Source: Notospermus geniculatus
Lineage: Eukaryota; Nemertea; Pilidiophora; Heteronemertea; Lineidae
Direction: 5' to 3'
NCBI GenBank assembly: GCA_002633025.1
Contig: NMRB01000019.1
Span: forward strand, 737,108 to 801,107
Length of the DNA stretch: 64,000 nucleotides
Numbering within the stretch: the stretch's first letter is position 1; every line of letters starts with the position of its first letter. Below the pieces are notes generated by a model. That model was not told the origin of the DNA, did not search any database, and worked only from the letters and a program-made list of their open reading frames with translations. The translations under genes were made by a program, and so were the position numbers. Shown one piece after another: positions 1 through 11,082 of this stretch.

Positions 1-2012
1 GATAACTGAGCTATTTTCAGCACAATTAGTGTTCCATGTACAAATGTACGTCAGCCTATTCAAATGTACACCGATGACCCTGAACACACATCGTTCGTGG
101 GGTTCTCATTAATTCAGACCTTTTGTGTCATAAGATCAACTTGTCGGAATTCAACAAAATTTGCAGTGAATGTGCAGAAGGGTCTTGCCTATCACATGGA
201 AAAGTCAGAATGCAAATCTGTTGGGTTTTAAAGGGATATTGTCCACATTTATAAAATGCTAAATTTGTCAGTTGAACCTTTATGGTTGATTCCTTTATGA
301 TAAAAGGGAACGGAAATATTTCAATGGTTCATGTTTATACATGTACATGTATTTGCATAGTCTAAGGCAGTAAGAGTTGTAAATTCATTTTGATATTTCA
401 CAACAATGATAGAAAGCGGGCTGCCCTCCGGAGATTTCGTGCAATGGAAGTGAAGTTCACGTACACAAAGGAATTTATCTTAGAATTGAAAGACAGCAAC
501 ATCTTTGGCCTACCAGAATTTCTACTGTTCGCTCCGCGCGCGCACTACTTTTCAAGATGGAAACCTAGCGTCGATACTAGTGGTGATATTCTCAGATATC
601 GCCACCTGGCGTCAAGTTTGATCAAACGGTATGCTGATCCCTGCCTTTTAGTGGCGTGGGATGAAAACAATACGAAAGAGTAGGAAGATGTCGTTAACTT
701 GCTTACGGTGACGAGACTTATCTCCGTGTGTTTTCTGTTATAGTTAGTTTTGTGAGGAAGAGACTCATAAATAATATCCTGTTGTAATCTACATGTAGTT
801 GCATTGACTACCTGATGGGCAAGACAGCGGAAGTTTGCCATTGAAGGAGAATGCCTGATTCGTCGCTAAAATATTTTATGGCCCCGTTCCAGGTGTGACA
901 GAAAATAACAAAATTGACCAATGACCATGACTGGATTGTGTAAAAGCCTCTACAAGCAAGTTCAGCAGAAACGGGTGGAGAGAGAGGAAGACCTTACCCG
1001 GCTGATACGTCTGGTAAATAAATTAGTACATGTACAAGATGATTTTACTGACAAGTAAAATCAAAGACGAAGATCTCACAAGATCGTATGGTCGTTGTTG
1101 ATAGTGAGAGCATCGTGAAATAAAGCAGTATTTAATGCAGGGCTGGCAGTTTTCAGTTTTAGACTGAGTTTTGGACGTCGTCTAAGTCTAACTGCAACCT
1201 GGTTCGTCTCATGATGGTTTACAGAGTAAACAGCGGGGCAACAGAGAAGTTCTAATCTGCTGAGAAAATGACTTTTTTGTCCGCGTCTGTTATCAACAAG
1301 AGGTCGTTGCGTTTATAAAATCCTTACCTTGGGTCGTGAATGTGCTCATTACAAAGCAGCAGCAGACTTCATTGCTCAAACATGGACCTAAGATTAATTA
1401 TGCCGAATATCGCCTCAGTATAGATAAGCGGAAATTAGACTGGATCAAACTGGATAGGCGGAGGCTACAATTGCATTAATGGAGACGGCGGGCTATTGTG
1501 ATTTTTGTGACCGTTTCCACTGGCCTTCATCATTGGTATTAATGCTTTTCAAGGCATGCATAAATTGACTGTAACGTCACTGACGTTACAGTCATAACCC
1601 TTGTTAATATAGTGATTTGTAAGGCATTCCACTTCAATCATTCTAGTGGAGCTTCGATGACAGAGGGCCATTCTACCATATGAGCAGTAGAACTTGCCAC
1701 ACGCCATTTGATGCCCCAACAATCAATCTTGTTTAACTTCTTTTGACCAGATAACACGAATCAATGAAGAGATCGAAATACAAAATTAGTACGCTAACAA
1801 AGATGGATGGTGTATTCTCGCCATTTTACGGCGATAATGTTCGTGATTATAACACTTCATCTCAATAAAAAGCAATTACGAAACCAATCTGTACCGATAA
1901 AGCATTAGACGTAATTTGGCAACATGGAACGACTCAGTAAGTGTTCTAGGGTTGATGTCGCGCAACACCGGGCTTCCTTCATTATCGATGTCCAAACAGA
2001 GTAGAAAGGGTT
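1..2012. other. Non-coding stretch, no gene recognised
   Basis: I recognise no protein or RNA gene here. The longest reading frame (390-683, plus, 97 codons) resembles no family I know and lacks splice or domain support. The stretch contains isolated TACATGTA octamers (for example near 345) of the kind found throughout the window. It may be intergenic DNA or a long upstream intron. Confidence 0.5.
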
Positions 2013-2020
2013 CATGTACG

Positions 2021-2565
2021 TCTATCGTAGGCCGGAGTGGACAAAAGTCTCCATTTAGGTATCATACCTAAATAGAATTAGGTACCATACCTAAATCAAC
2101 CAACCACATGCCAGGAATTAGGTATCATACCTAAATCGATTTAAGTATCATACATGTACCTAAATCGACCAATAACAGGCCAGGAATTAGGTACCATACC
2201 TAAATCGACCAATAACAGGCCAGGAATTAGGTATCATACCTAAATCGATTTAAGTACCATACCTAAATCGACCAATAGCAGGCCAGGAATTCGGTATCAT
2301 ACCTAAATCGATTTAGGTATGGTACTTAAATCGATCTAGGTATGGTACTTAAATCGATTTAGGTATGGTAGGCCTACTTAAATCGATTTAGGTATGATAC
2401 CTAATTCCTGGCCTGTTATTGGTCGATTTAGGTATGGTACTTAAATCGATTTAGGTATGATACCTAATTCCTGGCATGTGGTTGGTTGATTTAGGTATAG
2501 TACCTAATTCTATTTAGGTATGATACCTAAATGGAGACTTTTGTCCACTCCGGCCTACGATACAC
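2021..2565. repeat. Large foldback (inverted-repeat) element built of short palindromes
   Basis: The left arm starting near 2022 (TATCGTAGGCCGGAGTGG) is the reverse complement of the right arm ending near 2563. Pairing continues inward over most of the element, so the whole could fold into one hairpin of about 540 bp. The arms are made of repeated units of the type TTAGGTATCATACCTAA, each itself palindromic, linked by AATCGATTTA and by an ACC-AATAACAGGCCAGG spacer. No coding capacity is seen. It is best classed as a non-autonomous foldback or MITE-like element. The target-site duplication is not certain because homology fades gradually at both ends. Confidence 0.85.
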
Positions 2566-2757
2566 GTACGCCGACAGAATGAGGTGGAGTGGTATGAACC
2601 GAGCCTCAAGGAATAGTCCGCCGCTCTGGTGCATAAGTTACCGGTACTTCACAGAAAACTGAGGTCAGCATGGTCAGTCACAGCCACGATTCGATCCTGT
2701 CCAACACTTAACGATCTCAATGTGTTTCTGAACATCGTGACATTGTTATATTTTGTA

Positions 2758-2866
2758 TCCGCCACGGATTACTGACGACTACGTACGGCAATAATCCCAT
2801 GCATGCGTTATGCATTAATCTTACCGTACAGACAGTCGTACGTTGTCGTCAGTAATTCGTGGCGGT
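2758..2866. repeat. Short hairpin element (about 108 bp)
   Basis: CCGCCACGGATTACTGACGAC at the left is matched by its near-exact reverse complement at the right (GTCGTCAGTAATTCGTGGCGG), followed inward by a CGTACGG/CCGTAC pairing. The centre holds ATGCATGCG. The same hairpin is repeated at 3348-3445 as part of the downstream direct duplication. It looks like a small MITE. Confidence 0.7.
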
Positions 2867-3922
2867 ACCTAGTAAAACGTTCTCTCTGAGTCTGAGCCAA
2901 GTGACGGTACCGACAGACCAATTGGATTACCATATTCGTCCATCACTGTCCCAGAATATCATCGACAAATCTGTCGGGCCGCCACCCTGGGCAACACGGC
3001 GTATCAGATCTGTCACCGAGCGTTTGCTCATACCATTATTGTGGTAAAAAACTGTTATTTGACTGCACGATTGATACAATGCTCTTATTGCCAGGATGTC
3101 CGGGCTTATTTGTGCTTATGTTGGGGATATCGGAGAAGGAGTTTGATGCGATGTGGCAATCGGTGATCATTCCTTGGGGCCCAAAACAATCATGGTACTT
3201 ATGTGTCATTCGACTGGGTGGGAGCAAATCATGGTATATTCGTGTGATGTTCAGAAATTGGAATGCTGATATGGATATATGTGTTGAGTCCGTCAGCGTG
3301 CTGTGGGCCAAGATAGATAAGATTTATTTCCTCGCTCATTTTGAGTANACGACTACGTACGGCAATAATCCCATGCATGCGTTATGCATTAATCCTACCG
3401 TACAGACAGTCGTACGTTGTCGTCAGTAATCCGTGGCGGATACCTAGTAAAACGTTCTCTCTGAGTCTGAGCCAAGTGACGGTACCGACAGACCAATTGG
3501 ATTACCATATTCGTCCATCACTGTCCCAGAATATCATCGACAAATCTGTCGGACCGCCACCCTGGGCAACACGGCGTATCAGATCTGTCACCGAGCGTTT
3601 GCTCATACCATTATTGTGGTAAAAAACTGTTATTTGACTGCACGATTGATACAATGCTCTTATTGCCAGGATGTCCGGGCTTATTTGTGCTTATGTTGGG
3701 GATATCGGAGAAGGAGTTTGATGCGATGTGGCAATCGGTGATCATTCCTTGGGGCCCAAAACAATCATGGTACTTATGTGTCATTCGACTGGGTGGGACC
3801 AAATCATGGTATATTCGTGTGATGTTCAGAAATTGGAATGCTGATATGGATATATGTGTTGAGTCCGTCAGCGTGCTGTGGGCCAAGATAGATAAGAATT
3901 ATTTCCTCGCTCATTTTGAGTA
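2775..3922. repeat. Direct tandem duplication of ~573 bp meeting at a single N
   Basis: Bases 2775-3346 and 3348-3922 are nearly identical and in the same orientation. They differ by a few substitutions and a 1-bp indel, and are separated only by the N at 3347. Both copies carry the same open frames in both directions, none of which I recognise as a protein family. An N exactly at the copy boundary suggests two overlapping or allelic contigs placed end to end, although a real tandem repeat cannot be excluded. Confidence 0.85.
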
Positions 3923-4213
3923 CATAAAATTATAAAATATTTATCACATACATTCATATACATAGTTATTATCACAACACATTCACGAGATAAAATTTTG
4001 AGTACAGAAAATTATAAAATATTTATCACATACATCCATATATTCACCTTGGAAACCCGTTTATTTCTTATTTCACATCTATTATTTATATCTCCTTTAC
4101 GTGACCCCTTGCATAACTTAAAACAGTTTGGGTTCGGAGATTGTTTGGGCTACTCGCAGGGTACTGATGGATGCCTCCTTTAACACGGGCTATTGAACTA
4201 TCTTTTTTGAAGA

Positions 4214-4356
4214 TAGGGATTTAGCCTAGTGGTTTGAGGCGTTTGTCCCTTAGTGCTGGCGGTTGATGCCTTTATGCGAGAGTCCGTGGGTTCGAGTCTG
4301 GAAGAAGGGCGTGATGACCTTCACCTTGGAAACCCGTTTATTTCTTATTTCACATA
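4214..4356 (+). mobile_element. tRNA-derived SINE
   Basis: An RNA polymerase III type internal promoter is visible. An A-box-like TAGCCTAGTGG at 4222-4232 is followed about 56 bp later by a B-box GGTTCGAGTC at 4289-4298. A non-tRNA tail then begins CACCTTGGAAACCCGTTTA. The same tail lies alone at about 4043-4080, and 3' parts of related elements are at 5588-5672 and 54636-54712, so this is a dispersed family. Extra bases in the tRNA-like region make a functional tRNA unlikely. Confidence 0.7.
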
Positions 4357-5466
4357 TATACATAGTTATTATAAAACATCCACGAGGTAAAAATATTTAC
4401 AAGATTAAAAAGAAACAAACAAGACCAAATCAAGGCGACACCTATCAGCGTATTCTGGGCCAAGACCAAATCTCATCTAATTTTATAATCTTCCGGACTG
4501 ATTAAATTCGATGACCCTCATGAACAATAAGGAGAAAAGTCTGGAGTATGGGGAAAGTTCGTCGATCTAAGCTGCTTGATAGAGACGCAGTGAGTCACGG
4601 AGGTCGTAAACATGGTCAACAACTTTCCAGAATACTTGACTGACCTCTGATGAATATCAGATCGGCAGCCTCTTCGAATACGGTTAAAGAATAAACCCCA
4701 CTTGGCGATCTTCTACGAAAATCATTCCAACATAATATTATTGATAAGAGTTCAAGGGTATCATCATCTTCCTCATCCGCCTCATGATTATAGCTTTAAT
4801 CCACGGTTTTTCCTTTTTACCACATATAGTTGACGTCAGTTAATTAAAGCGGAGAGCCATCAGAGTTTTATTTCATGAGTCTGAAAGTGATTATTGGTTC
4901 TGTAATGACACTCGTCTGCAAATCATCTCGTTAACTTCATCTACAAGAACACCGCGGTAGAGTAAGAGGTTTACCGGCCAACGGAATCACCCTGTTGAGG
5001 GGGACATAAAATCTAACAAGGAGATTTCATCTCGCTGGCAAAATATAGTGATGATCAATTATAATCCGTTGACTTATATGATAGAAATAAGTATTGTAGT
5101 TCTTCCTGACACCTCAATAGCGGTCGAGGAGAAGCTTATTTAGTGTTGGCAAGTCCAAATCATACCAACACGACGAGGGCCGACAATGAGCCGTGGATCG
5201 GGCAATCATTTCCCATAACCTTCATACATTCTCGTTTGGAGAATGTTTTGTAGAACGGCACAAGCTATATTAGTTTGCTAATAAATATCCCCTGCGTGGC
5301 CGTTCCTGAATCATGTCACTTGATTGGTTTCATACACCGGTGAATGGTGGACCGAAACACCGAAAGCTGCAAGTATCTTAGACTCAAAACAGCCTTCTTT
5401 TTGGCTTCACAAATCAGCTATTTCCTAATATACGATGCATCTCCACGATAAAAAAATTATTAGGAA

Positions 5467-5580
5467 CCTGGGGCCGTATGCATAAAACATCTTAAGTGTA
5501 AAATTTCCCTTAAACTATCGTTCCAAACAAAAGATAAGGACAATTTTACACTTAAGATGTTTTGTGCACACGGCCCCTGG
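5467..5580. mobile_element. Palindromic MITE (GGGGCCGTATGCATAAAA type)
   Basis: The left arm (GGGGCCGTATGCATAAAACA, then TCTTAAGTGTAAAAT) is the reverse complement of the right arm ending in GTGTAAGATGTTTTGTGCACACGGCCCC-like sequence, with a loop of about 40 bp containing AACTATCGTTCC and AAAGATAAG. CTGG flanks both sides. Related elements with central ...TTTGTTCAACA...CGATAAG... sequence and CATAAA/TTTATG arms occur at 48449-48549, 51113-51225 and 53674-53850, indicating a family active in this genome. Confidence 0.75.
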
Positions 5581-5587
5581 GATTCTG

Positions 5588-5672
5588 CGTCAACAAGGCC
5601 TTATGCGAGGGGCCGTGGGTTCGAGACCGGTGAAGCTATGTCTTTCACCTTAGAAACCTGTTATAAAATAAT
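5588..5672 (+). mobile_element. 3' fragment of the tRNA-derived SINE
   Basis: TTATGCGAGGGGCCGTGGGTTCGAG followed by CTTTCACCTTAGAAACC matches the 3' half of the SINE at 4214-4356, including its B-box. The A-box half is missing, as is common for 5'-truncated SINE copies. It directly abuts the MITE at 5467-5580. Confidence 0.6.
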
Positions 5673-6305
5673 TATTTCACCAGCTTTTGGAAACAAGGGA
5701 AAGTAGCCTACAAATAAATCATCAACCATGTGACAGGAATCGAAGAATCTGAAAAAAGAACATAAAAACGGCCATGTAAGACAGACTGACGATAACCACG
5801 ACTTAAGACGCAAAATTAGTAAAGATAAGGGCAGATGTATGTCAAACTGTATGATTTCAATAAAAGGAATATTTAACACAAAATCCGCGATGTACGGTTT
5901 TTAATATGTTGTCGGACGTTCTCCTTGTCGCTTGTTAGGCCATCATGTTTCCGATTAGCTCTTGCCGTCAACAAGGTCCTGATATAATTCCAGACATATC
6001 CCATCCCGATACAGACTCAGGGAAACCTTCCCGTATTCAACAAGGCAGATATAATAATGGGTGGGACTCCGCTCAATGGTAATCGTCAGACGATTTGGAT
6101 GTACGACTATCTCCAGTCATCACCAGTCTTGAGTGAAGAGATGTTGGGTCGACTGGTCAACATGTTGTCTTTGTCACTGGTACAAACCTTTTGACGTCGT
6201 CCAGTCCGAGGTCAAGGATTGAAAGTTAACTACAAACAGTTGCTTGCTCGGTCTCATCAACGTTTGTTTCTGCTTTATATTCCAGATTGTTAGGCGGTCG
6301 TCAAG

Positions 6306-9300
6306 ATGGAAACCTTGAAGTTTCATTTAGCATTCCGTCCGTGGCCTTTGTTCATCGTCATAGGAATGTGGTTATCTCCTCTTGTTGTCGGTCATAAAGT
6401 CTACAAGTCAGAAGCAGCGAGACAGTGAGTAGTCCTACAACACGAACAAATTGGTTTCCTCTTTGTTTATTTATTACATGTAGTTTCCTCTTAGAGCTGA
6501 CACCCATTTAATCGAAAACAAGATTCTTCTTTCATTTTCTCGTTTATAACAAGCCGAGCAATTACGATCGTTTGTTTTGATAGACGGTGCTATCGGCAGC
6601 ATCTCTCAGTCACTATGTCTCCACACATGTCATTGTTAACACTCCACGTATCGTACAATGCTTTCAGAAAACACGCCAAAGAAACCAATAGGTATCCCTT
6701 TAGCAGATCTCAGCATGCAACACTGGCGCTTACTGTTTTGACAGCGTGAAATGCAATCTGGTGGTGCAGCGTCAAGCAATGTTGCTGTCTTTCATTTGTA
6801 ATACATACAAGATTGTTGCTTCTCGCAGAGGCACACGAACTCTGACAGCAATATAATGGAAGTGCCACTGAATGGCCCTTCAGTTCTCATTTGCACTCCC
6901 CATTGGTTTTGTGCTTTCCTGTTTAACTTGTTAAATGCATTTCCCGTCAACATGAAGATTTCCCCATGCTGTCCGGTCAAATGTTTCTGTTTGGTTCAAG
7001 TGGGTTTGAAGTAACCTAATTGCTAAGAACTGCACCAGTCTAAATTCGTTCAGTTGACGGTACCATTTTTAATCTACATCTTCACTTCGGCCTAACGATG
7101 CTCCTCCCGATAATTGAATTTTTTAATGAGTTTGTGATGGATCCGTTCTCCAGCACATCGGATGTGACCAGCTAACTTGATGAGCGCTGCGGCACGGTGC
7201 ATCCATAAGAACACCTATCAGCTTCACCTTGAATGAATATGCAGTGGGCGACTGCCAGTGGTACCTTGAATGATAGACTGTCCCGCTGGTCTTACCATGT
7301 ATTCGTCACACGAACTCCGAATTACTTACGAGGAATGACGAGTCTCACCAGAGAGCAGTCTGGGAGATGCATGCACATAGATAGGACAGACAGTACAATT
7401 TCGTAGGCCCTACTTCGCTTTGGGAGAATGTGACGACGTATTTGTCCGCGGTGAAGCGATAAGGGGAGCGGTCTTGCAACTTGCCATAAGCAAAAGGCTG
7501 CCCCTGAATGACTTGACCTTGGTCGCCATAAATCTTGGTTTACCATGAGGCTGGAAGTCATTTCTATGTGAAGTCAGACACTTCTAGGATATTTGTTGTG
7601 GTAGTAAGGCGTTGGGGGTTGTTGTTGCAGAGATTAAGTGTTGTTTAGAACTGCAGTTGCTCGTATAGTCATGAGGTCACATCTAATTTGACTTCCTTCC
7701 ACTCCTTGCAAATAAAGTAACCATTACTGTCTTTTCGGTCAATCTTGGAAGTACACGGATCTGCAAGTCACATGAATCATGATTGGTCAATCGCCCCATG
7801 CATGCCGTCTATTTCCTTGAAGGTCAGGCAGACTTGGATTTGGGTGCACATTTCAGTGGGGCCGTTGGCGCTTGAATGGTCAAATGGGCGAACCCATAAG
7901 CCATGCAGATCACTGTGCCTCTAGTATTCTCTTTGCTGAGCGAGTAAAATCGACGTGCTACATGTAGCCTTCTCTCTGTCATTGTCCAGTTACTGCATGG
8001 CAAGTCACGTGTTCTAAGCAATCAGTGTTAGCATTCTTCTTTCAGGTCTTATCACCACAAGCTTTCCGGGATTGTGGACTCACTGCTATCACACAGACCA
8101 ATGGACAGTGAAGGTAAGTTCTCTCTTTCATTAAACCTTTGCCCGTTTTTTGTGCATTCTTGTGAGACACACACTCAAACACTCGTTCGTGTTTATCGTC
8201 CATTGTGGTTGTAAACACGCCAAGAACGTTGTGAAAAGCGATTTACCAGGATGTCACTGGTAGGAAATTAATTGTCGCGACCACCTGCTCTGACGTAGAC
8301 GGTGTGAAGAATTCTTTCGTCTTCAGGGATTGCTGCGTATTAATTTCCTCGTCAGTGAGCAGCATCAGTGCCGGTTCATTCGTCACTGGCGTAGTTCTTC
8401 GAAGGATGTACGTGTGTTGAAAAAGTGACATTGTGGCGTTGATACCTTTTCCCCAACGTGTGATTTCAATAATAGTGTTAAAAATCGTCGATAACTTGTA
8501 CGCGATTCCAGACTGGATGGCAGTTTTAGACAAAGAAAAACGATGTCTGTGCCATTTAGTATGTCAGTGTGGAAGACAGACTTGTTCTTTTTTGTCATTA
8601 TCTGTCTGCAACATTTCACCAGCTATAACAGCTAAAGTCATTCCAAGTTACAAATGCATGTATAAAAAATTGAAAAGACAGGTTGCTAATGATGTCGCTC
8701 TTTGATAGCCTTAGGTAGCAGTAACATAGTCGTTACAGATAAATCACCATCAGATTTTCTTTTTAAACAAACATTTAAAAGCCAGTTAAACGAATGCCCA
8801 GTCTGGTATCTTGGCTCCAGTGACATTAAACTTCGCCGGGTATTCCCATGTTACCAACTCTTAACGTCGAAAGTAGCAAATGTCTTCCTAAACCACGAGT
8901 TCCCTAAAGAGATTCTAATGTGTCAAAGGCCATCTGGGACGAGAAGATTTATACTGCAGTGGCTACAAACATAATCAATACTGCGTAATGGAGACACCTA
9001 ACTTAAGGCTTTTGACCTCCACACATCTTGTAAGAAAATGTATCACTGAAATATGACGAACGGGAATCGTCGTCACACGAATTCCCAAGACGATTTTGCG
9101 TCGTGGCGTAAGGCTGCCATTGGCGGAGGAGAGGTATATAAAGATAAGCAGTGGAGATTTGGAGTAGCATCAATCTCTCGGCCACTTACGTTAATGATTA
9201 TAGCCTGGGATAGATTCTAGGCATCCGCTCAAGGCGGAAAGATCTATGACTTTCAGAAAAGGCTCTAATATCATCGCATTTTAGAGGAGATGAATAGCTT

Positions 9301-10410
9301 GCGTTGGCAATAATCTATGAGAAATCATGACTTTGTGGTTATGCTTGCGTTCCCTCAGCATCGTTTTGGATCAAGGCTCAGAACATAAATCATTGCCTTT
9401 TTCCAAATCTTCAATTTTCAGATAGTCCGACTATCGTGACGTGTGATCTATTTATCAACAGTTTTGACTCGATAATCGTAGAGAGTATGGTAGGTGTTTC
9501 TTTAAAACTCCACCGGTTCGTTCGGCCATCTTGATTGAGCAAGGATGGGCAGTTTTTTAAGAGAACAACAGGACGAGACCATCACCAAGGTGATGGCGTC
9601 TAATCAGACAGATCCAGCACTGAGAAACTCTGCTTTATGACGAACTTAGGTTCGTTTTTCCATTTATCACCAAACTGAGTATCAAATTCGTCGAAATGAC
9701 AATCCAGGGTTCGTCATTTTGACGAACCCTTGTTGTATCTCAAATAATCTCTAACAAGGTTCGTCCAAATGACGAACCGTGAATTGTTATTTCGACGAAT
9801 TAGATAGGCCTACTCAGTTTGGTGATAAATGGAAAACGAACCTACATGTACATTACATTTAAGTTCGTCATTTTGACGAAGCAGAGTTTTTCAGTGAGTG
9901 ATCGAGTCAACCCCCACACGTATTTGGGTGGAATTTGTTGAAATGTACACGAAGAAAATCCACTTCCTTCTTCGTTACAGGATTATGCCATCCAGGTTTA
10001 CATCCGGCAGTCCTGGACAGATTCTAGACTTCGCTTTGATCATTTAAACAACCTAAGTCGGATAACCTTGGACAGTCGCCTCATACAAAGAATGTGGATG
10101 CCTGATTTGTTCTTTCAAAACGAGAAAGCTGCTTCATTCCATACTCTAACATTACCTAACCGGCTGATGAGGATTCACAGTGATGGTACCGTGCTTTACA
10201 GTCAAAGGTAAAAGGCATTGGCTTGTCTCCAAGTCCATTCACGGCTTAACTCCACCGCTTACGTCCTCTAAGAGATGTGAATCCATATCTCATTGTACAT
10301 GTATTTTTTTTCTATTTCCTCTTTCAGAATCTCGTTACGTTTGACGTGTCCGATGAACCTACAAAAGTTCCCGCTGGACAAACAAATTTGTGAAGTCAAA
10401 CTTGAGAGCT
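6306..10410 (+). pseudogene. Extra copy of channel exons 1-5 (ligand-binding half only)
   Basis: Exons are 6306-6424, 8046-8113, 9422-9489, 9981-10207 and 10328-10410, all with consensus GT/AG sites and compatible phases. They encode a signal peptide (hydrophobic [17 protein letters not shown]), the pre-beta region, the QSWTDSRL segment, [12 protein letters not shown] and the complete Cys-loop [15 protein letters not shown]. No copy of exon 6 or of the membrane exons precedes the second exon 1 at 11083. As laid out, this set could not make a channel unless it splices over copy B. I see no stop or frameshift in these five exons. It is therefore either an allelic copy or a truncated duplicate rather than a decayed pseudogene. 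Confidence 0.7.
9629..9893. mobile_element. Foldback MITE in intron 3, copy A
   Basis: Arms begin AACTCTGC...ATGACGAAC and end with the reverse complement (GACGAAGCAGAGTTT). Internal GGTTCGTTTTCCATTTATCACC pairs with GGTGATAAATGGAAAACGAACC, and GTTCGTCATTTTGACGAAC is a palindrome at the core. The homologous element in copy B is at 14684-14943. Copies A and B differ by TACATGTA and TAGGCCTA microinsertions inside the element. No coding capacity is seen. Confidence 0.8.
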
Positions 10411-10827
10411 GTAAGTAGCTAGATTACCAAACTCAAGATTGCTCAAGCTGACGATATTGCTGGACCAAATCGGTGAAGTGTCATCGGGCGGTTTATGAAG
10501 GAGATGTTAATTTTCAACTCTTTCTCGGTGTGAGATCATTATTACTGCACTGTAAGGAGTTCCCACTGACAGAGTTAGGAAATCTCGGTGAAACTAATGG
10601 TGATCATGCACAGCGATATTAGATTCGATCTTCGATACGGTATCACTGTAAAAAATCGTCCGGTCCCATGGGTACAAATAGTGATTTCCCCATGGGTTCA
10701 AATGACCCAACTGGTAGCATAAACCTAGAAGTAGGTCAGTTGGACCTGAAAGCTGTTCATGGGCGCCAACACCCCACGGGTTACAATCGTAGATGGGCCA
10801 AAGTGACCTATGAAACTGGTCATTATG

Positions 10828-11048
10828 TACGAAAGCCCAGAAGGCTCATCCGAAATTCGAAATCCGAAATTCGAAATCCGAAATTTGAAATCCGAAATTC
10901 GAAATCCGAAATTCGAAATCCGAAATTTGAAATCCGAAATTCGAAATCCGAAATTCGAAATTTGAAATCCGAAATTCGAAATCCGAAATTAACCAATCAG
11001 CGAAGGCGTTAGTAGACGTCGAAGCAATCAGCCAATTACATTTGGCGA
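10828..11048. repeat. 14-bp minisatellite between the two duplicated blocks
   Basis: From about 10850 to 10990 the unit AAATCCGAAATTCG is repeated with minor T/C variants. Because the unit has no stop in some frames, open frames appear on both strands (plus: repeated SEIRNPKFEIRN; minus: repeated FRISNFEF). Nothing indicates that these are translated. The array sits exactly at the junction of the 6.3-kb and 11.0-kb copies and is absent from their outer flanks. Confidence 0.85.
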
Positions 11049-11082
11049 GCTTTATATTCCAGATTGTTAGGCGGTCGTCAAG

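Noticed and set aside
3036-3935. Long open frames (91-116 codons) on both strands of the 0.57-kb repeat
   Set aside because: They are duplicated along with the DNA, unrecognised as proteins, and overlap each other on opposite strands. Preservation is explained by the recent duplication.
4214-4300. Candidate tRNA gene (A-box and B-box)
   Set aside because: Extra bases in the anticodon-arm region, no clean acceptor stem and a family-specific tail show it is a SINE, not a tRNA.
10668-11012. Open frames on both strands with repeated EIRNSKS / FRISNFE motifs
   Set aside because: They are translations of the 14-bp minisatellite. A stop-free repeat unit gives open frames on both strands by chance, and the frames lack any splice or start context.
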